Shown: positions 36,679 through 45,328 of the stretch, piece by piece | Layout of the letters: the number at the start of each line of letters is the position of its first letter | Position numbering within the stretch: position 1 is the first letter of the stretch | Source: RYN-133 sp036497285 | GTDB taxonomy: Bacteria; Actinomycetota; Actinomycetes; Mycobacteriales; Jatrophihabitantaceae | Assembly (NCBI GenBank): GCA_036497285.1 | Contig: DASXJR010000077.1 | Coordinates: 1 to 64,000, forward strand | DNA length: 64,000 nucleotides | Reading direction: 5' to 3' | Made by a program: the position numbers and the translations under genes | The notes under the pieces: model-generated | The model's input: the letters and a program-made list of their open reading frames with translations, nothing else | Databases searched by the model: none | What the model was told of the DNA's origin: nothing

Positions 36679-37674
36679 CTACGCGGTCGCGACCCGGGCT
36701 GCGGCCGAGCGGACCTGCAACCGCATGGTCCGCAACGCGGCCGGGCTGGACTGGATGCGCCAGTCACGCTCCTTGCGCACGTTGAACATGACCAGTGCCC
36801 GGACGTGGTCCGCGCCGCTCAGCCAGCTGAACATGCCGGACAGCCAGGCCGACTTCGAATGCATCGGGTCGCGCACCGCGCCGTCGCTCTCGTTCGCCGC
36901 CTTGCTGCCGAACTCGCACACCCAGACCGGAAGAGACGGCGCCAGCGCGACCAGCCGCCCGTACTGAGTGCGGTAGATGTCGGCGAACGAGCGCCACTGC
37001 AGCACTCCGCCCGTCCCCCAGTTGTAGCCGTCCAGGCCGAGGACGTCGACGTAGCGAGCGCCGGGCCAGATCCGGTTCACCGGCGTCGTCTCGGCGTAGG
37101 TGTCGGTGGTCGGGTTGAACACCCAGCGGACATTGTTCGCCCCGTGCGAGCGGAAGAACGTGACGAGGTACCGCCAGGCGCGGACGAACTGGGCGTACGT
37201 GCCGCCCGCCGTCTCCTTCCCCGACGCGGTCGGCTGGAACGGCACCCAGTCGGCATTCATCTCGGCCCACGGGCGCACGTAGAAGGTCGCGCCGAAGCTC
37301 GTGGCTGCGGACGCCTCCCGGGCGAGGTAGGCGTCATGGTCGCCGTTGTAGAAGGTTGAGAACCGGGTGCCGGCGGTGTCGCCGAGATCCCAGGCGACGA
37401 GCAGGGTGTGCCCGGCCGCGGCCTGCTCCTGCTGCACGGTGTCGGGGAAGAGGTCACCCCAGCCCCGGAAGCTCGACGCGATCGCGACGTGCGAGCCCAG
37501 GCTCTGCTCGAACTTGTCGAGCGCACCCGGCGAATCGGTACCTACGTAGGCACCCCAGGCGATCTGGGCCCGTGTCGATGCGGCCGCACCGGACGTCGTC
37601 GCCAGCAACGTCGCCAGCACCGCGAGTGCCGCCAACAGCAATAGACTGGCGCTACGTCGGGCGAGGCGATTCAT
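36679..37674 (-). CDS. Secreted GH26-like glycoside hydrolase
   Basis: A 331-residue exported protein. A signal peptide of about 33 residues ends near SGAAAS. The mature part has a clan GH-A barrel with the acid/base Glu in VRPWAEMNADW and the nucleophile Glu in VWVCEFGSKA, as in GH26 beta-mannanases. It could trim or release the polymer made by the adjacent synthase. A promoter is predicted at 37724-37752. It ends only 5 bases from the LAxTG protein gene, convergently. Substrate not determined. Confidence 0.83.
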   Translation of the reverse strand: MNRLARRSASLLLLAALAVLATLLATTSGAAASTRAQIAWGAYVGTDSPGALDKFEQSLGSHVAIASSFRGWGDLFPDTVQQEQAAAGHTLLVAWDLGDTAGTRFSTFYNGDHDAYLAREASAATSFGATFYVRPWAEMNADWVPFQPTASGKETAGGTYAQFVRAWRYLVTFFRSHGANNVRWVFNPTTDTYAETTPVNRIWPGARYVDVLGLDGYNWGTGGVLQWRSFADIYRTQYGRLVALAPSLPVWVCEFGSKAANESDGAVRDPMHSKSAWLSGMFSWLSGADHVRALVMFNVRKERDWRIQSSPAALRTMRLQVRSAAARVATA

Positions 37675-37723
37675 CGAACCAACCCTGGAAGGTCAGCCCC
37701 GCAGCCGTTCCCCGCCTCACGTA

Positions 37724-37752
37724 AACCTAACCTGTAGGACGGGTCCGGGCAA
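37724..37752 (-). promoter_or_regulatory. Predicted sigma-70-type promoter of the GH26-like gene
   Basis: On the minus strand TTGCCC (37747-37752) and TAGGTT (37724-37729) are 17 bases apart, a standard housekeeping -35/-10 pair. The -10 lies 49 bases before the ATG at 37674. Confidence 0.45.
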
Positions 37753-37821
37753 GCCGGCCGCAAGCCAGTCTCAAGTTGATCGCGGTCGCGGGCTGGGGCG
37801 GGCCGGGAACCGGGCACCGCC

Positions 37822-37827
37822 TACCCT
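37822..37827 (+). promoter_or_regulatory. -10 element of a probable leaderless promoter
   Basis: TACCCT, 6 bases before the GTG at 37834, with no ribosome-binding site between. Confidence 0.5.
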
Positions 37828-37833
37828 TAGCGC

Positions 37834-38814
37834 GTGACCGAGCCGACCGATCTTCCGCGGCCGACGCCGGACGGGTCGGCCCGCGCGAACGGTGCGACTG
37901 ACCGCTCGGTCGAGGTGATCGAGGCGCCCTCCACCGGCGATTCGGGCCCGGCCGCCGACCTGAAGCGCCCCGCGCCGAGTCCGTCGCCGAACCGGGTTCC
38001 GAGGTCGCCGGCCTCCGGCGTAACCCGCGTCGAGGTGCAACCGGCGCAGGTCGTCGCTGCCGCCGGGAGCGCGATCGTGTCCGCGGCGCGCGTGGGGCGC
38101 TTGCTCGGCCGGACCGGGTGGCGCATGGCGCGCCAGCTCCCCGGCGCTCGCACGCTCGAACGCGAGGCGCAGCGGTTGCAGACCGTCGCGCTCAGCGAGG
38201 CGCGCCGGCTGCTCCAGATCCCGCAGGCGCTGCCGGGCATGGGCAGCCGGCCCGGATCGCCGGAGGAGCAGCGCACGATCGAGTACCTCCGCAACGCCGA
38301 TGCCGGCGCCGCGCCGTTGCGCAGCGCGATGAGCGAACTGCTCGAGCGTTCGGTCGAAGCGACCCGCACCGACAGCCGCGAATACCTTTACGGCACGATC
38401 ATCAGCCAGCTCGTCCCGGACGAGGCCCGCATCCTCTCTGCACTCGCCGACGGCGAGCAGTTCGCGGCGATGGACGTGGAGCTCAAGCAGCGCCGCGGTA
38501 AGAACCGGGTGCTGCTCAAGAACGCCTCGGCGGTCGGGCGCCAGGCCGGTCTGGTCGCGCCCGACAACACCCCCACCTACCTCACTCGGTTGCACGGGTT
38601 CGGGCTGGTCGAGTTCGGTCCGGAGGACGAGTCGCTCGCCGTGCAGTACGACATCCTCGCCACCGACTCGACCGTGCAGGACGCCCGGAACAAGGTCGAA
38701 CCGCGCCGGCGCGGTGCGGTCCGGCTGCTGCGCAGAACGTTGCACCTGTCGGCGTTCGGCAAGCAGTTCTGGACCGCCGCCGACCCGTCGCGGCCGGCCC
38801 TGCCGTCGTCCTGA
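37834..38814 (+). CDS. Abi-alpha (DUF4393)-like protein
   Basis: A 326-residue soluble protein with a disordered, proline-rich first 60 residues. The C-terminal part from about 140 has ISQLVPDEARILSALADG and a later GLVAPDNTPTYLTRLHGFGL, the pattern of the DUF4393/Abi-alpha family, which takes its name from lactococcal abortive-infection genes. A defence role is not implied by context here: neighbours are housekeeping-type. GTG start, apparently leaderless. The DUF445 gene follows after 7 bases. Confidence 0.65.
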   Translation: MTEPTDLPRPTPDGSARANGATDRSVEVIEAPSTGDSGPAADLKRPAPSPSPNRVPRSPASGVTRVEVQPAQVVAAAGSAIVSAARVGRLLGRTGWRMARQLPGARTLEREAQRLQTVALSEARRLLQIPQALPGMGSRPGSPEEQRTIEYLRNADAGAAPLRSAMSELLERSVEATRTDSREYLYGTIISQLVPDEARILSALADGEQFAAMDVELKQRRGKNRVLLKNASAVGRQAGLVAPDNTPTYLTRLHGFGLVEFGPEDESLAVQYDILATDSTVQDARNKVEPRRRGAVRLLRRTLHLSAFGKQFWTAADPSRPALPSS

Positions 38815-38821
38815 TCCGCCG

Positions 38822-40054
38822 ATGTCGGTCTGGGAGGACGTCACCAGGCACTGGTACATCGTCTTCAGCATCCCGCTGGTCGCCGCGCTGATCGGCTACG
38901 TCACCAAGCTCGTCGCGATCAAGATGATGTTCGAGCCGCTCGAGTTCCGCGGCATCCGCCCGTACCTCGGCTGGCAGGGCATCGTGCCGCGCCGCGGCGC
39001 GCGAATGGCGAGCATCGCCGTCGAGACCATGACCCGCGACCTCATCTCGGCCAACGAAGTGCTCTCGCGGCTCGACCCGAACCGGATCGCCCAGGAGATC
39101 GCCGACCCGATCCGCAAAGCGACCAACGAGATCACCCGCGAGATCATGGCCGAGTACAACCCCGGCGTGTGGGAAGCGTTGCCCGTGCCGATGCGCTCGC
39201 TGATCGTCGCCCGTGCGCAGGCCGAGGTACCGCGCATCGTGCGCGACGTGCTGTCGGGCATCCAGCGCGACGTCGAGGCCGTGTTCGACCTCAAGGCCAT
39301 GGTGATCACCAACCTGGTCACCGACAAAGCGCTGCTCAACCGGATCTTTCGCGAGTCCGGCCGCAAGGAGTTCCGGTTCATCGCCCGGTCCGGGATCTGG
39401 TTCGGCGGCACGATCGGCCTGCTGCAGATGACGCTGTGGGTGCTGTTCCACGAGCCGCTCATCATGCCCGCGTTCGGCCTGGTGGTCGGTTGGTTCACCG
39501 ACTGGCTGGCACTGAAGTTGATTTTCAACCCGAAGCGTCCGATCCGCGTGTTCGGGTTCGAGATCCAAGGGCTGTTCCTGAAGCGACGCCGGGAGGTCGC
39601 CGCCGACTACGGCGCACTGATCGCCGACGAGATCATCACGCCGCGCAAGGTCATCGAGGCGATCCTGCTCGGGCCGCTGTCCGACCGGGTGTTCGCGATG
39701 ATCCGCCGAGAGGTGCAGAACGCGCTGGACCGCAGCGCCGGCCTGGCCCGTCCGTTGGTCGTCGTGACCATCGGCAGCACGCGGTACCGACAGATGAAGG
39801 CGACGATCGCGACGAAGATCATCGAGCGGCTGCCGGAGACGATGGCCTACGTCGAGGACTACGCGCGCGAGACCATGGACATCCGCAACGTGCTGCGCGA
39901 CAAGATGCAGCGCCTCGACGAGCGGCAGTTCGAGGCATTGATCCGTCCCGCCTTCGAACAGGACGAGTGGATCCTGATCACGGTCGGCGCGGCGCTGGGC
40001 TTCGTGATGGGCGAGGTGCAGGCCCTGGTGCTGGAACACTTCGCGTCGCGCTGA
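38822..40054 (+). CDS. DUF445 family membrane protein
   Basis: A 410-residue protein with an N-terminal membrane segment (FSIPLVAALIGYVTKLVAIK), a long helical middle and a second segment pair near residues 195-235 (MTLWVLFHEPLIMPAFGLVV, then GWFTDWLALKLIF). The twin patterns GYVTKLVAIKMMFEPLEF and DWLALKLIFNPKRP are the DUF445 signature (two related half-motifs). Function unknown; related proteins sit in the envelope. It is 7 bases after the preceding gene and probably co-transcribed with it. Confidence 0.88.
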   Translation: MSVWEDVTRHWYIVFSIPLVAALIGYVTKLVAIKMMFEPLEFRGIRPYLGWQGIVPRRGARMASIAVETMTRDLISANEVLSRLDPNRIAQEIADPIRKATNEITREIMAEYNPGVWEALPVPMRSLIVARAQAEVPRIVRDVLSGIQRDVEAVFDLKAMVITNLVTDKALLNRIFRESGRKEFRFIARSGIWFGGTIGLLQMTLWVLFHEPLIMPAFGLVVGWFTDWLALKLIFNPKRPIRVFGFEIQGLFLKRRREVAADYGALIADEIITPRKVIEAILLGPLSDRVFAMIRREVQNALDRSAGLARPLVVVTIGSTRYRQMKATIATKIIERLPETMAYVEDYARETMDIRNVLRDKMQRLDERQFEALIRPAFEQDEWILITVGAALGFVMGEVQALVLEHFASR

Positions 40055-40072
40055 GTGGCATCGGTGGTCAAG

Positions 40073-40078
40073 TACCGT
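40073..40078 (+). promoter_or_regulatory. -10 element of a probable leaderless promoter
   Basis: TACCGT, 6 bases before GTG 40085. This supports 40085 over the upstream in-frame GTG codons at 40055 and 40064 as the translation start. Confidence 0.45.
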
Positions 40079-40084
40079 CGAAGC

Positions 40085-41677
40085 GTGCCATCGCCGCGTC
40101 GCCGCCTGCCCGTCGGCGTCGACGTCGTGCTCGCAGTGGTGCTCGCAGTGGTGCTCGCAGTGGTGCTCGCCGTCGTGACCGCGTGCAGCGGCGGCATCGA
40201 CGGCACCGGGTACCGGCTCGGCAGCGGCGTGCCGGGCACGCCCGTCCCCGCCCCGATCCAGTACGTCGACTGCACGTCCCAACTGCTGTCGCTGGGCATT
40301 CAGGTGCCCGCCACGCTGCGCGACGAGATCCGGTTCGGGTGCGCTCACCTGCAGGTGCCGCTCGACTACACCCGCCCGCAGGGCCAGACCATCACGCTCG
40401 CGCTCGTTAAGGTGCACGACATCGACGACCACAACGCGCCCGTGCAGTCGATGCTGGTCAATCCGGGCGGCCCGGGCGCGTCGGGTGTCGAGCTGGCCCT
40501 CGGCATCCTGGGCAAGCTGTCGCCGCAGGTGCTGCAGCACTACGACCTGATCGGTTTCGACCCACGCGGAGTGGCCGAATCCGGCGCGCTGCGGTGTCTC
40601 AGCGACCAGGAGAAGGACCGCCTCAGCGCGGCCTCCCCCGACCTCACCACGCGGGCCGGCGTCATGCAGTCGGCTGCCCTGTCGCGCCAATACGCTCAGG
40701 CCTGCGCCCGGGCCATCGGCCCCAGCCTGCGCTACTACAACACGGTCAACACCGCCAGGGACATGGACCAGATCCGGCAGGCGGTCGGCGACAACGTCAT
40801 GAACTACCTGGGCTTCTCGTACGGCACCGAGCTCGGCTGGACCTACGCGCACCTGTTCCCGAAGCAGGTGCACACCTTCGTCCTGGACGGCGCGGTGGAC
40901 CCGAAGTCGCGAAACGTCCAGGACCCGCAGACCCAACTCAAGGGGTTCGAGAGCGCGTACGGACAATTCGCGGCCTGGTGCCGCACGGCCCAGACGTGCG
41001 CGCAACTCGGCGACCCCACCCGGGCAGCGGTGGCACTCCTGTCCAGCGCCCGGAGCAAGCCGCTGTCGACCAGTCTCGGCGGCCGGACGCTGACCGAATC
41101 GCTCGCGAGCACCGGCATAGCCGAGGCGATGTACTCGCGCAGCGAGTGGCCCACGCTCGGCGACGCGCTGGTCGCCGCCCGCCGCGGCGACGGCACCGAG
41201 CTGCTGCACCTGGCCGACCGCTACAACCAGCGCCAGGCCGACGGGCACTACTCGAACCTGATCGATGCGAACAGCGTCATCAGCTGCAACGACGCGCCGC
41301 TGCACAAGCCGCCCAGCACGGCCCACGTGGTGGCCACGGCAAAGTCCTGGGCGAAGAAGTACCCGATCTTCGGTGCGGACATGGCCGGCTCCCTGCTGGG
41401 TTGCGCCGGCTGGCAACCGCACCGCGCGCCGATCCCCTCGCCCGCCGCCGCCACCCCGAAGCCCGTCCTCGTGGTCGGCAACCTGCACGACCCGGCGACG
41501 CCGTACCTCGGTGCCGTGCACCTGACCCAGGCCCTGGGCCATGCCCGCCTGCTCAGCTGGAACGGTGAGGGCCATACGTCCTACCTGAGCGGCAGCAACT
41601 GCGTCGACAATGCCGTCAACGCCTACCTCATCCGCGGCAGCCTGCCGCCCGTCCACAAGGTCTGTCCCGCCGAATGA
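40085..41677 (+). CDS. Secreted alpha/beta hydrolase lipoprotein (tripeptidyl aminopeptidase-like)
   Basis: A 530-residue exported hydrolase. The N-terminus VPSPRRRLPVGVD leads into a hydrophobic core of four LAVV units and a lipobox ending TAC. The catalytic domain has LVNPGGPGASG (oxyanion loop), nucleophile Ser in GFSYGTELG, Asp in HDPATP and His in GEGHTSY, with a TAP-like C-terminal domain. Relatives (SlpD/E, Tap) remove N-terminal di- or tripeptides outside the cell. The next gene overlaps by ATGA. The 12-base DNA repeat in the signal peptide is described separately. Confidence 0.85.
   Translation: MPSPRRRLPVGVDVVLAVVLAVVLAVVLAVVTACSGGIDGTGYRLGSGVPGTPVPAPIQYVDCTSQLLSLGIQVPATLRDEIRFGCAHLQVPLDYTRPQGQTITLALVKVHDIDDHNAPVQSMLVNPGGPGASGVELALGILGKLSPQVLQHYDLIGFDPRGVAESGALRCLSDQEKDRLSAASPDLTTRAGVMQSAALSRQYAQACARAIGPSLRYYNTVNTARDMDQIRQAVGDNVMNYLGFSYGTELGWTYAHLFPKQVHTFVLDGAVDPKSRNVQDPQTQLKGFESAYGQFAAWCRTAQTCAQLGDPTRAAVALLSSARSKPLSTSLGGRTLTESLASTGIAEAMYSRSEWPTLGDALVAARRGDGTELLHLADRYNQRQADGHYSNLIDANSVISCNDAPLHKPPSTAHVVATAKSWAKKYPIFGADMAGSLLGCAGWQPHRAPIPSPAAATPKPVLVVGNLHDPATPYLGAVHLTQALGHARLLSWNGEGHTSYLSGSNCVDNAVNAYLIRGSLPPVHKVCPAE
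40127..40174 (+). repeat. Four tandem 12-base units in a signal peptide
   Basis: GTGCTCGCAGTG occurs at 40127, 40139 and 40151, followed by a diverged copy GTGCTCGCCGTC at 40163. Each unit encodes four residues of the hydrophobic core (reading LAVV repeatedly). Copy-number change would lengthen or shorten the signal peptide without a frameshift. Confidence 0.85.
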
Positions 41678-42372
41678 GTGAACCCAAGCTCCTGCTCGCG
41701 CCGGCCGGCGGCCCTGTCCGCGGCATCGCGCTCGTGCTGCACGGCGGGCGGTCCCGCAGCCACCTGCCGGTTCGCGCGCACCAGCTCGCCGTGCTGCGGA
41801 TGCGCCCGTTCGTGACAGCCCTGCGCCGACATGCCCGTGCCGGCCTCGTCGTCGCCCAGGTGCGCTATCGCGTGCGCGGCTGGAACGGCGCCGAGCGCTC
41901 GCCCGTGCCGGACACGCTGTGGGCACTCGACCAGCTCGGCGTCCGGTTCCCGGACGTTCCGGTCGCGCTGGTCGGCCACTCCATGGGCGGACGGGCGGCG
42001 ATCTACGCCGCGGGACACGACTCGGTGCGCTCGGTGGTCGGCCTCGCGCCCTGGATCGAGCCGGGCGATCCGGTTCGTGGGGTCGAAGGACGCCGCGTGC
42101 TGCTGGTGCACGGCGACAGCGACCGGATGACCGACCCGCGGGCCACCGCGAATTTCGCCCGTAGTGCCGAGCAGGTCGCCGAATCGGTGACCTACGTGCG
42201 GGTGGCCGGCGAACGGCACGCAATGCTGCGCCGCGCCGGTGTGTGGCACCAGTTGGCGACCGGATTCGTCATCGGGACGCTGCTCGGCGTGCCCCCGAAC
42301 GGATCCGAACCTGCCGAAGTCACGAATGTGTTGACCGGGGCCCTTGCCGGGCAACCTGAATTCGTCGTGTGA
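41674..42372 (+). CDS. Alpha/beta hydrolase
   Basis: A 232-residue cytosolic alpha/beta hydrolase. IALVLHGGRSRSH is the oxyanion-hole strand, GHSMGGRAA holds the nucleophile Ser, HGDSDRMTDP the acid and GERHAML the His. It resembles dienelactone-hydrolase-type proteins; the substrate is unknown. It begins at ATG 41674 inside the previous stop (ATGA), so it is translationally coupled to the secreted hydrolase. Confidence 0.8.
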   Translation: MSEPKLLLAPAGGPVRGIALVLHGGRSRSHLPVRAHQLAVLRMRPFVTALRRHARAGLVVAQVRYRVRGWNGAERSPVPDTLWALDQLGVRFPDVPVALVGHSMGGRAAIYAAGHDSVRSVVGLAPWIEPGDPVRGVEGRRVLLVHGDSDRMTDPRATANFARSAEQVAESVTYVRVAGERHAMLRRAGVWHQLATGFVIGTLLGVPPNGSEPAEVTNVLTGALAGQPEFVV

Positions 42373-42427
42373 TTGAGCTGAGCAAACGGGCCCCGCCGGT
42401 CGGGCCCGAGGCCGGAGGGAGTGACAG

Positions 42428-43696
42428 ATGACGATCGTCGATCGAACCCCGTCGACAACCACCCGTCCCTGCGCGGTGGACCCCGAGCTCTGGCCGGACG
42501 TCGCCACCGTGCCGCACCCACCGATCCGCACGACGATCGCGCGGCGGGTCTTCCACCGCGCCGCGGGGCGGCTGCCGCTTCGAGTGGTCGAGCCGGGCGG
42601 CCGCAGCTACGGCGGCGGCCAGGCCGACGCCCCTGTCATGCAGCTGGTGCACCCACAGGCCTTCTTCGCACGCCTCGGTGCCACCGGGACGATCGGGTTC
42701 GGCGAGGCCTACATGGCCGGCGACTGGACGACCGACGATCTCACCGGCGTGCTGACGGCGTTCGCGGCGAATCTGCGCGACCTGGTCCCGGCGATCTTCC
42801 ACCGGCTCCGGCACGCGGTGCTCAACCGGGTGCCCCAGTCGCACGACAACACGGTCGAGGGCGCGCGCAACAACATCCACCACCACTACGACCTGTCCAA
42901 CGCGCTGTTCAAGACCTTCCTCGACGAATCGATGACGTACTCCTCGGCGGTGTTCAACGGCGAGCCCTACGGCTCCGACGAGGACCTCGCGGTCGCCCAG
43001 CGCCGTAAGATCGACCGGCTGCTCGACACCGCCGGCGTGGGCATCGACACCCGGCTGCTCGAGATCGGTACCGGCTGGGGCGAGCTGGCCATCCGCGCGG
43101 CGCGGCGGGGCGCCCGCGTCACCTCCCTGACCATTTCCACCGAGCAGGCCGAACTCGCCCGCGCCCGGGTCGCCGCCGAGGGCGCCGCCGACCGCGTCGA
43201 CGTGCAACTGCGCGACTACCGTGACGCGCAGGGCGTCTACGACGCGGTGGTCAGCGTCGAGATGATCGAAGCCGTCGGGGCGAACCACTGGCCGGTGTAC
43301 TTCCACACGCTCGACCGGTCGCTCGCGCCGGGCGGACGGGTCGGGCTGCAGGCGATCCTGCAGGACGACTACACCGTGCTCGCGACCCGCGACACCTACA
43401 CGTGGATCCGCAAGTACATCTTCCCCGGCGGGCAGCTCGCATCGGTCGAGGCGATCGACCGCACGATCAAGGCGCACACCGCGCTGCGGATCTCGGATCT
43501 GTACAGCTTCGGACGCCACTACGCCGAGACCCTGCGCAGGTGGCGCGTCCGGTTCGAGGAGCACTGGCAGTCCGTCGCGTCGCTCGGGTTCGACGAGACG
43601 TTCCGACGGATGTGGTCGCTCTACCTCGCCTACTCCGAGGCGGGTTTCCGTACCGGCTACCTCGACGTGGCGCAGCTGACTCTCACCAAACCCTGA
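42428..43696 (+). CDS. Cyclopropane-fatty-acyl-phospholipid synthase family methyltransferase
   Basis: A 422-residue SAM-dependent enzyme. The SAM site is LLEIGTGWGELAIRAARRG near residue 213; NNIHHHYDLSNALFKTFLDE and SMTYSSAVF before it and EMIEAVG after it are hallmarks of the Cfa/mycolate-cyclopropane family. It methylates unsaturated acyl chains of membrane phospholipids to cyclopropane or branched forms. The family also contains 10-methyl-stearate synthases, and sequence alone does not separate them. GGAGGGAGTGA precedes the ATG. The stop is followed after 4 bases by copy A of the palindromic element. Confidence 0.88.
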   Translation: MTIVDRTPSTTTRPCAVDPELWPDVATVPHPPIRTTIARRVFHRAAGRLPLRVVEPGGRSYGGGQADAPVMQLVHPQAFFARLGATGTIGFGEAYMAGDWTTDDLTGVLTAFAANLRDLVPAIFHRLRHAVLNRVPQSHDNTVEGARNNIHHHYDLSNALFKTFLDESMTYSSAVFNGEPYGSDEDLAVAQRRKIDRLLDTAGVGIDTRLLEIGTGWGELAIRAARRGARVTSLTISTEQAELARARVAAEGAADRVDVQLRDYRDAQGVYDAVVSVEMIEAVGANHWPVYFHTLDRSLAPGGRVGLQAILQDDYTVLATRDTYTWIRKYIFPGGQLASVEAIDRTIKAHTALRISDLYSFGRHYAETLRRWRVRFEEHWQSVASLGFDETFRRMWSLYLAYSEAGFRTGYLDVAQLTLTKP

Positions 43697-43700
43697 CCGT

Positions 43701-43752
43701 CTTGGCCCCGTAGCAGGGCCGCCCGCGGCGTGTCGCCCTGCTGCGCGGCCAA
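43701..43752 (+). repeat. Palindromic repeat element, copy A
   Basis: 52 bases beginning CTTGGCC and ending GGCCAA, with inner arms TAGCAGGGC and GCCCTGCTG and a loop ending CGGCGTGTC. It begins 4 bases after the cyclopropane-synthase stop and ends 27 bases before the next start. Shared architecture with copies B (49311-49363) and C (52580-52632). Confidence 0.85.
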
Positions 43753-43767
43753 CCCTGGGCAGGTCGG

Positions 43768-43773
43768 TAGCGT
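43768..43773 (+). promoter_or_regulatory. -10 element of a probable leaderless promoter
   Basis: TAGCGT, 6 bases before the GTG at 43780, with no ribosome-binding site between. Confidence 0.45.
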
Positions 43774-43779
43774 CGGGTA

Positions 43780-44613
43780 GTGACCGTCGTCCTCGGGCTG
43801 CTCGCTGCTGCGTTCTACGGCATCGGTGACTTCGCCGGCGGTCTCGCGTCACGTGCGCACAGCGCCGTCACGATCCTGCTGTACAGCTACCCGGTCGGCG
43901 CGGTGCTGATGGCGCTGATGATGCCGTTCTTCCCCGGCACGCTCACCGCCCGGGCGGTGCTGTTCGGCACCGCGGGCGGACTGTCCGGGCTGCTCGGGGT
44001 CTCGATCATGTATCAGCTGATGGTCACCGCGCCGATGAACGTGATCTCGCCCGTCACCGCCGTGCTCGCGGCGATCGTCCCTGTCTTCGTCGGCGTTGGC
44101 GGCGGCGAGCGTCCCGCGGCCTCGGCCTGGGCGGGCATCGTGATCGGCCTCGCAGCGGTCGTGCTCGTCTCGCGCACCAGCGAGGATCACCCGTACGGAC
44201 GCATTCATCCGCGGGTCATCGCGCTGGCGTTCGTGTCCGGGATCGGGTTCGGGTTCTACTTCGTCTTCCTCGCCCGCGCGGGCCACGACTCCGGGCTGTG
44301 GCCGTTACTGGTATCGCGGATCGCCTCGGCGATCGCAGTCGTCCCGCTCGCTGCCGCGATGGGTTCGTTCGCCGTCGTGCGCGGTCGCCCGCTCGCCATC
44401 GCTCTGGCGGCGGGCACCTGCGACGCCCTGGCCAACATGTTCTTCCTGCTCGCGGCACGGTCCGGACTGCTGTCGCTCGCCAGCGTGCTGACCGCGCTCT
44501 ACCCCGCGATGACCGTGCTGCTCGCGGTGGTGGTGCTGCGCGAACACACCAGCACCACCCAGCGGTACGGCCTCGGGCTCGCCGCCGTGTCGGTCGTCCT
44601 GATCACGCTCTGA
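43780..44613 (+). CDS. EamA/DMT-superfamily transporter
   Basis: A 277-residue protein of ten membrane segments in two five-helix halves, the DMT/EamA layout. FYGIGDFAGGLASR in the first helix, the helix-end GVSIMYQLMVTAPMNVISPV and YPAMTVLLAVVVLREHTST near the C-terminus are typical. Members export metabolites or amino acids; the substrate is not predictable. GTG start, apparently leaderless, so independent of the upstream synthase gene from which it is separated by copy A of the palindromic element. Confidence 0.85.
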   Translation: MTVVLGLLAAAFYGIGDFAGGLASRAHSAVTILLYSYPVGAVLMALMMPFFPGTLTARAVLFGTAGGLSGLLGVSIMYQLMVTAPMNVISPVTAVLAAIVPVFVGVGGGERPAASAWAGIVIGLAAVVLVSRTSEDHPYGRIHPRVIALAFVSGIGFGFYFVFLARAGHDSGLWPLLVSRIASAIAVVPLAAAMGSFAVVRGRPLAIALAAGTCDALANMFFLLAARSGLLSLASVLTALYPAMTVLLAVVVLREHTSTTQRYGLGLAAVSVVLITL

Positions 44614-44710
44614 AGGTTCAGCTCACCGGCTCCGCGTCGCGGCTGCGCCGCGCAAGCGGGCGATGAGCTCGTCCCGCTCGAGCAGCGCCACGCCGGCGAT
44701 CGTAGGGCGA

Positions 44711-44959
44711 CTACGTCCCTTCTTGCACCGGATAGAGGTGGTCGGCCACCAGGCCGTGTGCCTCCCGGTGCACCGTCGATGCCGCTTCGGCCGAGGGTGC
44801 ATCGACCAAGCAGAACACCTTGCCGTTCTGCTCGTCGACCCAGTACCGCAGGTAGTTCACGCCGTGGCCGTCCTGCACCGCCAGGTCGGCCTGGTGCGCC
44901 TTGGCCACGTCGGCCATGGTGACCTCGCCGAGGTCGTGAACGTCCATGAACAGTGACAT
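44711..44959 (-). CDS. DUF4242 (SCO4226-like) small protein
   Basis: An 82-residue ferredoxin-fold protein beginning MSLFMDVHDLGEVTMADVAKAH with a later VNYLRYWVDEQNGKVFCLVD and a final VADHLYPVQEG. This is the DUF4242 pattern; the Streptomyces coelicolor member SCO4226 is described as nickel-binding. GGAAGGGG precedes the ATG at 44959, which fixes the start below an upstream in-frame alternative at 44992. Bases 44614-44710, between this gene and the EamA gene, hold no convincing gene. Confidence 0.82.
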   Translation of the reverse strand: MSLFMDVHDLGEVTMADVAKAHQADLAVQDGHGVNYLRYWVDEQNGKVFCLVDAPSAEAASTVHREAHGLVADHLYPVQEGT

Positions 44960-45040
44960 CGTCGTGCCCCTTCCGGATGATGGTGGGCTCAACGGTGCCG
45001 TCGCGCGGCGAACGGCAAATCGGTACCGGGTACCCAGTTT

Positions 45041-45322
45041 TCAGACGACCAGGCGGAGCGTGACCACGTCGCCGAGCTCGAGGTCTTCGGCGCGCTGCAC
45101 CGCGACCTTGATCGGGACGATGTACTTGCCGTTCTTCGGGAACAACGACGTCGTCCATTCGGTGTCGCCGATCTGCGCCCGGACCGGGATCATCCCCCAG
45201 CCGTAGGTGATCTCCCTCGACACGTCCGCCAGCTCACGGCACTGCTGGTCGGGGACGGTCACGAAGTGGTGCGGCGCCGGCCCCTTCCAGAACCAGATCT
45301 CGCCGGCGAACTCCAACTGCAT
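45041..45322 (-). CDS. DUF1905 domain protein
   Basis: A 93-residue beta-barrel-type protein: MQLEFAGEIWFWKGPAPHHF, then ITYGWGMIPVRAQIGDTEW, SLFPKNGKYIVPIK and a C-terminal LGDVVTLRL. These blocks define DUF1905, often found alone or fused to a YdeI-like domain. Function unknown. A TATGCT lies 6 bases before the ATG, so it may be leaderless. It is divergent from the LigD-type polymerase gene with 84 bases between starts. Confidence 0.82.
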   Translation of the reverse strand: MQLEFAGEIWFWKGPAPHHFVTVPDQQCRELADVSREITYGWGMIPVRAQIGDTEWTTSLFPKNGKYIVPIKVAVQRAEDLELGDVVTLRLVV

Positions 45323-45328
45323 GCGCCG

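Noticed and set aside
37834..38814. Phage-defence system suggested by the Abi-alpha family name
   Set aside because: The family name is historical; neighbours (DUF445, hydrolases, Cfa) are not defence genes and no partner effector is present.
38582..42223. Very long minus-strand open frame (over 1,200 codons)
   Set aside because: It lies opposite four well-supported plus-strand genes (DUF445, two hydrolases and others), and its translation is Arg/Gly/His-rich low-complexity with no domain. It is a by-product of the high-GC codon bias.
44614..44710. Short minus-strand coding-like stretch ending in LLERDELIARLRG
   Set aside because: The third-position bias looks coding, but it is only about 25 codons with no start or ribosome-binding site; at most a remnant.
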